From: Globisporangium splendens
Lineage: Eukaryota; Oomycota; Peronosporomycetes; Pythiales; Pythiaceae
Direction of reading: 5' to 3'
Assembly (NCBI GenBank): GCA_006386115.1
Contig: VFIW01000092.1
Coordinates: forward strand, 1-64,000
Length of the DNA stretch: 64,000 nucleotides
Shown: piece by piece, positions 53,401-61,218 of the stretch
How the letters are laid out: each line of letters begins with the position of its first letter
Numbering within the stretch: the first letter of the stretch is position 1
Program-made: the position numbers and the translations under genes
The notes under the pieces: generated by a model
Told to the model about the DNA's origin: nothing
Databases searched by the model: none
The model's input: the letters and a program-made list of their open reading frames with translations, nothing else

Positions 53401-54342
53401 ATCAATGATCTTGTATTACTTAGCACGGCTAATCTACCTGAACACGCAGTGTCTAACTTGGGGAGTTCGAAACTTCTGCCAAGATATATTGGACCGCTCA
53501 GGGTAGTTAAATGCAATGGTGATGCCTACACACTAGACATTCCTAAACGCATGCGACTACACCCTACGTTCTACGTAGGTAGACTAAAGCCTTACCTTCC
53601 AAGTGGGTCAGCGAACCCTACAGAGCCTTTGGCAGACGATCAAGTCGATCCTGAAATCGCTCCACCAGCTCGCGAAGAGTCTGTAACTCATCGTCATGGA
53701 GCTTCTTCTCGGCATAAAGGCGCTGAAGCACATCAAAGGACTCGTCCTTTATTGTCTCCAACGCGAGAAGGCGACCATGATACTCCTTCCGAAGTATCTC
53801 AAGAGAAGCCCCTGCCTCTTCCACAGAGCGCAGTAGACGTTCGTGATACGCATCACGAGCTTTCTCAGCCTTCTGGAGTCGTTCAAGCTCGGCTTGAATC
53901 TTCTCGAACCTCTGTTCGAACCGAGACTCCATTGCCGAACGCTGGGCAAGACCATCGAAGAGCAAGTCGATCTTCGACTCCTGCTCCTTCACTTGGTCCT
54001 CGAGGCTCTCGCACCGATCCGAAAGGATCGCATCGCGAACTTCCAGTGTCTCAATCTGAGCGCGGTGAGCACTCTTCCACTTCCAGAGTCGCTCAATCGT
54101 TTTCGCGTTCAGCCCCACCCCCTCTGATCGATCATCAGGGAGAGCGTCGTTGGATCGTTGAGTCGATAGTCGATCACGAGGATCGATCGACTCGTCGTCG
54201 AGGAGAGAAGTCGTTGAACCGTCAACGCTTCTACAGAGTACGGTGGCTTGGCTATCCGCCGGACTCGGACACGTGGGAACCTCGAGAGACTCTTCAGTCT
54301 GATGTTCCCGACGTGGTTCACAGTTACGAACAGAGCTTGTAG
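50323..54342 (+). CDS. Chromovirus Pol (RT, RNase H, integrase, chromodomain), copy B
   Basis: Open for about 1,339 codons. RT: WRIVHAFNKLNDATIPAQTP, FSAIDLKDGFYQIRM, then YFDDIFVHS (near 51310). RNase H: VCDASDYAIGCALMQ and YTDHASLRTAVKTP. Integrase: HHCC finger near 52455-52590, core SMDFIFGLPRD, IVSDRDTRFTSRFW, and HPETDGQTERVNRVL with the catalytic Glu. A Ser/Pro/Arg/His-rich linker follows (53640-54120), then the chromodomain (FYRVRWLGYPPDSDTWEP). Unlike copy A, the integrase core is intact. The linker and chromodomain DNA is also open on the opposite strand (next entry). Confidence 0.93.
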   Translation: MKSSALAGLKKTRRPTKKNEDLQASLIKTQEKAEDEVKRQEQATSSEYVNVAVYNEEGDSQIVRHVQVENPPSLAQELISLPLMSKKTLKRSLAKGEISQICAIVDEVADDVINTAEVLDERTRKERFDEQSWDALKANPVYGLVKEYADIFPDKVPDELPQDRGIRHEIDVLPGTKYCITRQWPLPKEQVDAIDEFFAQRQKAGHVRESKSPHCSPTFCVKKATGGWRIVHAFNKLNDATIPAQTPVPRKDMILDGMVGSTVFSAIDLKDGFYQIRMRESDVPFTAVSTPSGMLWEWMVMPQGLKNAPATFNRMVTNVLHPLREFAPSYFDDIFVHSKASEGKKDVDVHLEHLRQVFQVMRENKLYANLKKCIFFAPEIPVLGCFVGKNGVRVDPEKVKSIDDWPIPQNIKQLRQWLGLANYLHKYTRNYAALVQPLTSLLKKDNEWEWPEEHQAAFAEVKKSLREAPVLALADHEKPFHAVCDASDYAIGCALMQHDDEGKERVVSYQSRQLRPAERNYPVHDKELLAMKYALAKFRVYLLGEKQFAIYTDHASLRTAVKTPHLSQRMARWFSFFAEYNFVVHYKPGKSNILADALSRRPDYDPKNKSDDTNGACRLCEDVNAIATGVTSRVQEEITEGYKQDEACQELIKYFKNPSDKALQNLPPRARSRVHRYSMHNELLYYTVDEGDPARIVVPNDEGLRHRLLYEYHDGPSSGHLGREKTFLNLSRDYYWPHMYKWVRKYVRTCEVCQRVKPSGSTRAPLRSLAVPQDSWKSVSMDFIFGLPRDKHGRNGILVFVDRFSKMVHLAPVSDKISAEMTAKVFVDVVFRLHGLPSEIVSDRDTRFTSRFWRTLFGILDTKLSMSTAAHPETDGQTERVNRVLEDVLRSYATSFGEWSEFLPLAEFALNNSTHVSTGHTPFYVNYGLHPRVPASLVGEVSTLSGGETMAKEPQSDLNAVTELKANFDSMKPLDDMTSREEQQVDAFIVRRQAVVRFVRDAIAKAQDLQKEQADRSGRKNKQVYKINDLVLLSTANLPEHAVSNLGSSKLLPRYIGPLRVVKCNGDAYTLDIPKRMRLHPTFYVGRLKPYLPSGSANPTEPLADDQVDPEIAPPAREESVTHRHGASSRHKGAEAHQRTRPLLSPTREGDHDTPSEVSQEKPLPLPQSAVDVRDTHHELSQPSGVVQARLESSRTSVRTETPLPNAGQDHRRASRSSTPAPSLGPRGSRTDPKGSHRELPVSQSERGEHSSTSRVAQSFSRSAPPPLIDHQGERRWIVESIVDHEDRSTRRRGEKSLNRQRFYRVRWLGYPPDSDTWEPRETLQSDVPDVVHSYEQSL

Positions 54343-54667
54343 TGCTCTCGCGAGCACTAGAACGACTAGAGCCAAGCTCTTTATGGTCGTTCTCGAGCGT
54401 GCCTCCTAGGTTCCCTAGCAAACGCTCGACAAGATTCTCGTTCTCGAGTCGGACAAACGTCTTCCACGACTCGAGCTTCGCTGTGCTGGACTGGCCAGGA
54501 TCGTCGCTGCCGGACATCTTGCGCCAAAGGAAGAACAACTCCTTGTAGAACCGACGTCCTCCACGCTTCTTGCGAATAGCGGAGATGTCGTACAAGCCGG
54601 GAGTCGTCCGCTGCCGCTTTGGCTCGGGCCGTTCTTCGCGCTTCACTTGGTCGCTTGATCGCTTCAT
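53618..54667 (-). CDS. Antisense ORF of the chromovirus: basic, coiled-coil protein
   Basis: The ATG at 54665-54667 opens 349 codons on the strand opposite to Pol; the frame is even open further upstream into the LTR (to 54937). The N-terminus is basic with a likely nuclear signal (MKRSSDQVKREERPEPKRQR), followed by IRKKRGGRRFYKELFFLWRK. The middle, opposite the chromodomain, is low-complexity. The C-terminal 150 residues form a strong coiled coil (ESRFEQRFEKIQAELERLQK; LHDDELQTLRELVERFQDRL). Over that coiled coil the sense strand reads as disordered Ser/His/Pro/Arg linker, the usual look of a non-coding complement. The start lies 77 bp from the 3' LTR, so LTR U3 could act as an antisense promoter. 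No known family was recognised. The protein could be expressed, or the frame could be a by-product; copy A holds a frameshifted version. Confidence 0.62.
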   Translation of the reverse strand: MKRSSDQVKREERPEPKRQRTTPGLYDISAIRKKRGGRRFYKELFFLWRKMSGSDDPGQSSTAKLESWKTFVRLENENLVERLLGNLGGTLENDHKELGSSRSSARESTTSSVRNCEPRREHQTEESLEVPTCPSPADSQATVLCRSVDGSTTSLLDDESIDPRDRLSTQRSNDALPDDRSEGVGLNAKTIERLWKWKSAHRAQIETLEVRDAILSDRCESLEDQVKEQESKIDLLFDGLAQRSAMESRFEQRFEKIQAELERLQKAEKARDAYHERLLRSVEEAGASLEILRKEYHGRLLALETIKDESFDVLQRLYAEKKLHDDELQTLRELVERFQDRLDRLPKAL

Positions 54668-54743
54668 GGTCAATTGGAAAGTGAGAGCGGGTGCCTCTTC
54701 CGAAAGAAGTAAAGTCCGTGATGGAACTTTAAGGGAGGGATGA

Positions 54744-55381
54744 TGTAATGGGCTCAGGCTGCCATTACATGCAAGGTGGCTCTTTGTGTGTGTCACACAC
54801 CACCTTGTGGAAGTGCATTGTGGGTGCGAAGATATTGGGTGAAACACATAAGAGTGATCCCCACATGCACTTGTGACGTCATCGTCTGACGTCAGAGCAA
54901 TCTGTGTCTGAGTTGAGTGTTGGTCGCTCGCAATCATTGAGATTCGGCGTGATTACGCACAACAGTACTCTAGACACGTGAGTGATGGTTCCTACTTGGG
55001 AAACTGCACAGGTGATGAGACCGACGTGTCTCTGCCACCTAAAGTGAGTGGCTGTAGCCAATCACTTTGCAGGGAATTTTCCACGGGACTTCAAGTTCAA
55101 GTTTCTCGAAGATACCCTGGGTTCAACCTCAGTGTACCCAAGGTTTTATATATCAGGTTCATAGGTTTTATTGTGCATGTTTAGGTTTTAGTTGTAAAAT
55201 GTGTAAGATCCCTTGGGGTTCATTTGTAAGTAGCGACAGGAACCATAAGCATTTCAATTCAGTTGCAATTTTACCATCAAGCCCTCAAGTCTTCCTTCCT
55301 CCCTCCAAGTCGGGATTGCTTCCTCTGGCACAAGCGTGTGTGCCGTGCTTGAGGGACTGTTTGAAACAGCGCCATTTTACA
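54744..55381 (+). repeat. 3' LTR of chromovirus copy B
   Basis: It runs from TGTAATGGG to CATTTTACA. It is closest to the LTR at 2622-3263. The CRE pair lies at 54874-54881 and 54887-54894, and a TATATA motif lies near 55147. Confidence 0.88.
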
Positions 55382-56579
55382 TGAAACCTGTTCCACTGGC
55401 TTGCTTTTGCGTCGTGCCGCTCAACTTGCACTCAAACTGGTCCGCTCCGTTGTCAACGAAGAAGAACTGTCAAATGTCTCTGTTGGAGGGCACGGTTGCA
55501 GATAAGACGGCTTGGCAGCTTGGCGCGAGTTGTAAAATGCTATATTGGAATTGAAAAGCCAAGTGCATCGCAGAGCAAAAGAACGGACTTCTGCGGTCCG
55601 TTCAAAAATGAGAAGATGAAAGAAAAATACCATTGTTATGGACACAATGAGATATTGTATTGAACACTGTAAAAACAATAATGAAATAATAACATACAGG
55701 ATACATTGTATTCATATCATTCTTACCAAGGAGTGGTGCATACCCACTTACTTGTGGAAATCCCTCACTCTAATTCGCTTCTCGTTTTGCACACTGCCGT
55801 GCACAGCTCTAACCTCCCTCTTGGTCACAGCGTTATCGCTGTGTCCTTCCTTCCGCGCGCTTCCTCAAAAGCATGTGCACGCAGTGCAGCGGGTTGATCC
55901 CGTTGCACATCCTCACAAACACTCCGAGTCACAAGAGTGGGTGAGTGGCAAAACTTGCACCTCAACATGCAAATTGCCTGCTTTCTGAAATTCTGATGTG
56001 GTTGTTCCCCCTCAAGCTCACCCAGCCAATCACGCACGTCAAAACATGCACACATGCCAGAGAACTTTCGCAGGCTTTATTTGATTACCTTTTTATCTCC
56101 AATACAAGCTGCATGAATTATTTGCATCATCGAATATGAGCATTTGACGGGTCTCAATTTCCTTGTTACCTGTGTACGCGATAGCAGAGTTTGATAGGAG
56201 CAATGTTTGCGTGACACATCCCTCAGAAAAACCTACCCCCACCCGAATCGGCGTCTTTTACCAACTGGAAAAACATGTTCTTTCTGCTGTTTGTTCTTCG
56301 CGCTTGATTCCTTCTCTTCTCGAAAGCGACCCGAAGGGGGGGACACCCTCAGAACTTGTCCATTTGTCCGCATAATTTCAATATAAACTCGCATCCACAA
56401 CCAATCGGTATCATCCCCGACCTCCGTCCCATTATTTCCTCTTTCCTCGCCAGTTGGCAAAGATAACTTGTCGAGGACTTGCTCGCATTGGCAATCGTAG
56501 CTTTGCACGATTCCTTCAGTCGGCAATTTGGTGCCAAGCGCACACACGCGTTTCCTGAGCCAGCAACGATCTGATACCA
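55382..56579. other. Intergenic region
   Basis: No supported gene is found. The T-rich part at 56420-56450 (ccattatttcctctttcc) may be the initiator of the gene at 56580. The gypsy relic at 46-47.9 kb does not visibly resume here. Confidence 0.45.
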
Positions 56580-59420
56580 ATGGCAATGGTGAACCAGCAA
56601 AAGTCCAAGTGTCAACTGCGTCTCGAGGAGCGGTCGCGCGCATACCAATGGCAATTGCAGCAGCACCATGCCGATGCTGCGAGCATCAATTCAAGTGTCA
56701 CCACCAATGCTGACGCCAATCACAAGAAGAACGCGGCCCAATTGGCGGCGCAGATGTACTCGCGCATCGCGCGCGCCACGGAAGCGCGCATCTCGCGGCA
56801 GAAGCAGCGCAAGGCACTGGCGCGCGAGCGCGTGCTGCACGCGCAGCAGGTCGCGAAAGAGCAGCACGCCAAGCGCCACGCCGCGCTGAGCAGCGGCCGA
56901 GTGGCCACGCGCGAGAAGCTCGAGGTCGCCAAGCAGCGGCGGCTCTCGACGCTGGAGCAGACGCAGATGAGCTGCAAGCGCCGGGTGGAGCGCGTGCGAG
57001 AGAAGGTTCAGTCGGTGAAAGCCGTGCAGAAAGGTCGCAGTGAGCGCGCGAGACGAGCGCTGGAGCGGCAGTTGGGCGACGCCGCGCTGCGCCGCGAAGA
57101 GCAGACGCAGCGGATGGTGCAGCGCCTCTCGGAGCGCTGGCAGAGCGTCGAGAGCGTCAAGGACCGCGTGGCGCGCGCCAAGTTCATCCAGCGGTGGTAC
57201 CGTCGCCACGTGGACGCGCGCAAGAACGCCAGCTCGCTGCAGCTCAGCACGGCGCACGTCGCGCGCGTGGTCAAGTGCTGGCAGCAGATCGCCACCAAGG
57301 GCTTTGAGGAAAGCATGATGCTGCTCCAGGACCGAGAGCTCTCGCGCGCCGCGCAGTATGTGCTGCGTGTGCTGCTCCCCAGCGCCGCGGCAGGCGACCA
57401 ATCGCCGAGTAAGGAGGCGCCGAGTCCGCGCAGAGGCAGCGCGTCGTTCCGCGTGCTGCTCATGGTCGGGATGATCGCGTTCCACCCGAGCGAGATCATG
57501 GAGGCGGGCAAGTGCGAGCGCCTGGCATATGCAGCCAAGAAGACCCACGACGACATGCTGCGCATCTACGGGCTGCTGCAGCACGGCACGGCGCGCGAAC
57601 TCAAGACGTGCGTCGCGCGCCTGGAAGCGCACTTCGCGTTCTACTTTGAATCGTTTACACGCTGGAAGCAGAACGACGCCGAGCGCCTCGCCACCGAGAT
57701 GCTGCGCTCATACCATGACATTTACAAGATGAAGCTGCAGTACGTGGCCAAGACCCAGACGGTTCACGAGGGCGACGGCGTGCATCAGCTCGTGCATCAG
57801 ACGGAGAAGCAACTGCTGCAGTTGAGGAGCGCGTTGGCACACGTGATCGGCAAGGACGACACGTTGGCGCGCGTTGCGGCCGTCGAGCGCAGCGTGGAGC
57901 AACAGGGAACCAGCAGCAGGTCCGAGTCTGAGGTATCGGAGGACGAAGGGGAACGGATTAATGCGGATTCGGCACGAGACAATGCGTCACCAGTGGCTCC
58001 AGCACAACAATCAGCAGCGCCACAAGCCCACCAGTATCACGATGATGCTGCGCACCCGCCAGTGCAGATTGAGTCGCTGCTTTCCGACGATAAACTGGTG
58101 CATGAACTGATTCTCAACCCATCGTTCCGGATCCCACAGGTCGAAGATGGAGCTCAGAGTGGATCGTTGGCGGCGCGCGTGCGCGACCAGATGCTGCAGG
58201 CGTTCTGGGACCAGGTGGTCGCATCGAACGACATCCCGACGCTCCTGGCGCGCACTGAGGAACTGAGAGTGGAGTTTGCGAACGTTATGAAGATCCGCCC
58301 GGACCTGGTGGAGGATGTTAATCTGGCACTGCAGACTGGCGCTCTTGAAGCCATGATGCAGCACCCAGAAGCCAATTTCCTTGAGATTAAAGCGCGTTGT
58401 GTCCGCATTGTGCAGGCGATTCTGCAAGCTGAGGCGCCAGCACGCAACGACGCCACTAATGCGTTTCTAAAGCAGTTTGAAGAAGGATTTGCGGCGTTGC
58501 AGGCTGCTGGCGACAATGGTAATGCCAACGTGCCAGCCGTGCTCTTGCTTGTCGATTTTTTAGCGTTTGCGCTGCGCAAAGTGGAGGAGCTGCGCGTGGA
58601 TTTGATGAATGCGCACTTTGGGATGCTTGCGACGTACCTGCAGCGCCATGGCGCCGAGTACGAGCAAAAGAATCTGCACGAGAAGCTCGCAGCGGGCACG
58701 CGTTTCGAAATGACAGAGAAATGGTTGGCGTTGGAAATGACAAAGTACTGGGGAATGCTGTCAGACGACGAGAAAGACCGCATGGCGCGCTACGATTCTG
58801 ACGCGTTTTCCAAGTTTCTGCGTCAAAGTATGATGGCGTTGATTGGGACACACATTGAAGGCACCTCGGGTGTGTGGCCCGAATCGTTTGCGCTCGACGT
58901 GGACCGCATCCGCGGCTTCCGCGACGCCATGGACCGCATCACGATCGTCGCGAGTCTGCTGGTCGTCGTCCAGGAGCACGTCGCGCGCCGTCGGCTCGCG
59001 GTGCCGCGTGACTTTTTCCGCCGCATTGGCTCTCAATTGATGACACTGTTGCTGTCTCCAGGCATCTCTGGCGCGCATTTAGTCACTCAAGCTGCCCAGG
59101 AGATTCGAACTCTGGAGGCAAAGCGCACGCAGCAAAGCGAGGAATACGAAGTTGAGCTCGACGCGCTTGAGCAGCGGCTCCACGGCGCGTTTGGCACGGC
59201 GAACCCAGTGTTCAAATTGTTTTCCGATCGCGTGTTCTCGACCATTTTGAATGCGCAGCTCGACGAAGACAGCGAGATGGAGGTGCATGCGTCGCTGGCG
59301 CCGTTTGACGCGGACTTGCGGGAGCTGGCAATGGCGATGCGCGAGTTGGCGAAGCACAACGAGACCGTGTACGCGTCGCTGTACAATGCGATCGTCAAGC
59401 AACTCGTCGCTGCCATGTGA
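56580..59420 (+). CDS. T-complex protein 11 (TCP11)-like protein
   Basis: The ATG at 56580 (a second lies at 56586) gives 946 aa in one exon. Residues 1-200 are an Arg/Ala/Gln-rich coiled coil (RISRQKQRKALARERVLHAQ). An IQ-like motif follows (AKFIQRWYRRHVDARK), then an all-helical TCP11 domain (FRVLLMVGMIAFHPSEIMEA; FWDQVVASNDIPTLLARTEE; WLALEMTKYWGML; LDVDRIRGFRDAMDRITIVA). TCP11 proteins are linked to cAMP signalling in sperm and, in other eukaryotes, have less clear roles. IQ motifs usually bind calmodulin. GC content is high compared with the flanks. Confidence 0.85.
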   Translation: MAMVNQQKSKCQLRLEERSRAYQWQLQQHHADAASINSSVTTNADANHKKNAAQLAAQMYSRIARATEARISRQKQRKALARERVLHAQQVAKEQHAKRHAALSSGRVATREKLEVAKQRRLSTLEQTQMSCKRRVERVREKVQSVKAVQKGRSERARRALERQLGDAALRREEQTQRMVQRLSERWQSVESVKDRVARAKFIQRWYRRHVDARKNASSLQLSTAHVARVVKCWQQIATKGFEESMMLLQDRELSRAAQYVLRVLLPSAAAGDQSPSKEAPSPRRGSASFRVLLMVGMIAFHPSEIMEAGKCERLAYAAKKTHDDMLRIYGLLQHGTARELKTCVARLEAHFAFYFESFTRWKQNDAERLATEMLRSYHDIYKMKLQYVAKTQTVHEGDGVHQLVHQTEKQLLQLRSALAHVIGKDDTLARVAAVERSVEQQGTSSRSESEVSEDEGERINADSARDNASPVAPAQQSAAPQAHQYHDDAAHPPVQIESLLSDDKLVHELILNPSFRIPQVEDGAQSGSLAARVRDQMLQAFWDQVVASNDIPTLLARTEELRVEFANVMKIRPDLVEDVNLALQTGALEAMMQHPEANFLEIKARCVRIVQAILQAEAPARNDATNAFLKQFEEGFAALQAAGDNGNANVPAVLLLVDFLAFALRKVEELRVDLMNAHFGMLATYLQRHGAEYEQKNLHEKLAAGTRFEMTEKWLALEMTKYWGMLSDDEKDRMARYDSDAFSKFLRQSMMALIGTHIEGTSGVWPESFALDVDRIRGFRDAMDRITIVASLLVVVQEHVARRRLAVPRDFFRRIGSQLMTLLLSPGISGAHLVTQAAQEIRTLEAKRTQQSEEYEVELDALEQRLHGAFGTANPVFKLFSDRVFSTILNAQLDEDSEMEVHASLAPFDADLRELAMAMRELAKHNETVYASLYNAIVKQLVAAM

Positions 59421-59606
59421 GTCCAATCGATATTTGCATGAGGTTAGGAAAAATGACGCTGCTTGCATGCATGATCCGTTAATCTTCACTGTTTGTTTGC
59501 ACACCGTTTGCTTTTATTTGTTACCCCATGCGCTTCGTAGCCTTGCTGCTGCTTTCATACAATCAAAAGTCCTCTACCATGTTTGCCACTTGCACTTACA
59601 GTTAGC

Positions 59607-60810
59607 TCATGCGTTCGCGAGTCGCGAGCCCACGGCACCGCCAGCTCCGAGTCCAGCAGCGCCAGCCACTCCTCCTTCGGTCGTGGTGCCAATATTGTAC
59701 AACAGTTGCGCGAGCCATCGGCTGGTCGTGACGTCGTCCTTCAGGGCTTCGTCGAACGTGTGGTTGCGCAGCGCGTCCGGCAAGCACTGGCGCAGCGCCT
59801 CCTTCGCTCGCACGTTGTCCGAGAGACGCAAGTAGCAGCGGATGATGTGCTTCAGCAGACGCGGCGCCGGCGCCTCGACGAGCACGCCGACCATCTTGCT
59901 CAGCACGGTGCCCACGGCGTAGAAGCGCTCAGGCGTGTGGCAAATGTACGTGAGCCCCATCTCGTCCAACAGGATCTTCTGCACAATGAACGTCGCGACC
60001 TGTATGGTTGTGCGCACGGAAGGGGGCAAACCGCAGTATAAGTGAGAGACTTGATGAACACATATAGAACGAGAGCAATAGGGCGTCACACCGTCTTGGA
60101 CAATTCGCTTCCGGCCTCCATGATGCGGAGACACAGCGGGATGATCTCCGTTTGCAGCAAGAAATTGATCACGTCCGAGTCGTCAATCTACAGCCAATTA
60201 ATAAAATGTACCCGTCAGTAAGCTTGCGTCAGAGTGAACTTGGTAATGATTATAACGGATACAATGCAATGAACCTTGACAAGCGCGCCGATGACGCCGA
60301 GACTCGTCAGGCGCAGGTACTCGAACGGACGGTTCTTGCTCACGGTGTTCAAAAACGGATACAGGTACAGCGGAATGTGCGCTACAGCAGACAGCATATC
60401 AAGTACGTTCTTGTTAACATAGAAGCACATGGAAAGGCACTGCATTTCCCCCTTTTCTATAGAGAAACAAGAGGGGAGGGGTCGTTCTTTCTCGACGTAC
60501 CATTCAGGAAATGCGTGCGGGTCTCGGAGTGCGACGCGACGCACTGCAGCAGCGCGAGCGCGTTGCAGACGCGATTCGACGCGTGTGCCGTGAGCTGTGG
60601 CGGCGACAACAGCGGGTAGATCGACACGATCTCCTGCAGCAGCGCGGCGACGGTGCCGAACGAGTGCCAGAGGATCGGCGCGAGCTCGGGAAACTCCTCG
60701 CGCTTCTTGCTGAGCTCGAGAAGCGCGCTCTCGCGCTGGTCCGGCACCGAGAGCTCGAGCACGAGCGGGTAGAGCTGCTCGGGGCCCTCCATCGTTGCAG
60801 CCATGTCCAT
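59607..60810 (-). CDS. CNOT9: CCR4-NOT subunit CNOT9/Caf40 (Rcd1), four exons
   Basis: Exons are 60501-60810, 60275-60381, 60092-60187 and 59607-59999, all in phase, giving 301 aa. The armadillo-like Rcd1 fold is highly conserved: [137 protein letters not shown]9 is a core part of the CCR4-NOT complex in mRNA deadenylation and translational repression. The C-terminus adds a Gly/Ala-rich tail ([20 protein letters not shown]). Confidence 0.94.
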
Positions 60811-61218
60811 TCGCGCGTCGGGGCTCAGTGCGCGCACACAGATGAAGAAGAAGGAAGACGTTGACGCGCTTCTGTAGCTGCTCGCTGTTGGGATTGTTTG
60901 GCGTCGAACAGGATGCGCCGAAATGGAGGTTTCAGGAATTTACACATATAACCTAGTTTCTTAATTATTTACGAAAAAGATCGTATTGTAGTGATATATT
61001 TCAGAGAGAGACAATGGTGCGTGCCCTTTCTATACAGATACAAGTTCAACTCTCGTATCGATACTCTCCATTTATTTATACAGGTTGTGGAGAAACGACC
61101 ATGACGCAAAAGTAGGAAGCAGTTTACCATCGAAATAAAAGTATGAAGTATACAAGATGCTTTGTGCAAAAGGGTAAACCTGACCATTCTCCAAGCTGCC
61201 CTTTCCAAAAGAACTGCG
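60811..61218. other. Intergenic region
   Basis: No gene or element is recognised. The upstream part may hold a non-coding 5' exon of CNOT9. Confidence 0.45.

Larger units (their letters stand above)
47906..55381 (+). mobile_element. Ty3/gypsy chromovirus copy B, near-complete
   Basis: Order: 5' LTR, primer site, gag, protease, RT, RNase H, integrase, linker and chromodomain, polypurine tract (AAGGGAGGGA, 54731-54740), 3' LTR. A TGGTAGCACTTCG run begins 2 bp after the 5' LTR as a likely primer-binding site. The flanks (AGTGA and TGAAA) do not match, so no target duplication is visible. The two LTRs are unequal (604 and 638 bp; see findings). Confidence 0.92.

Noticed and set aside
56691..57632. 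Minus-strand frame opposite the TCP11-like gene
   Set aside because: It is high-GC shadow coding. The sense strand has clear coiled-coil and TCP11 motifs, while the antisense has none.
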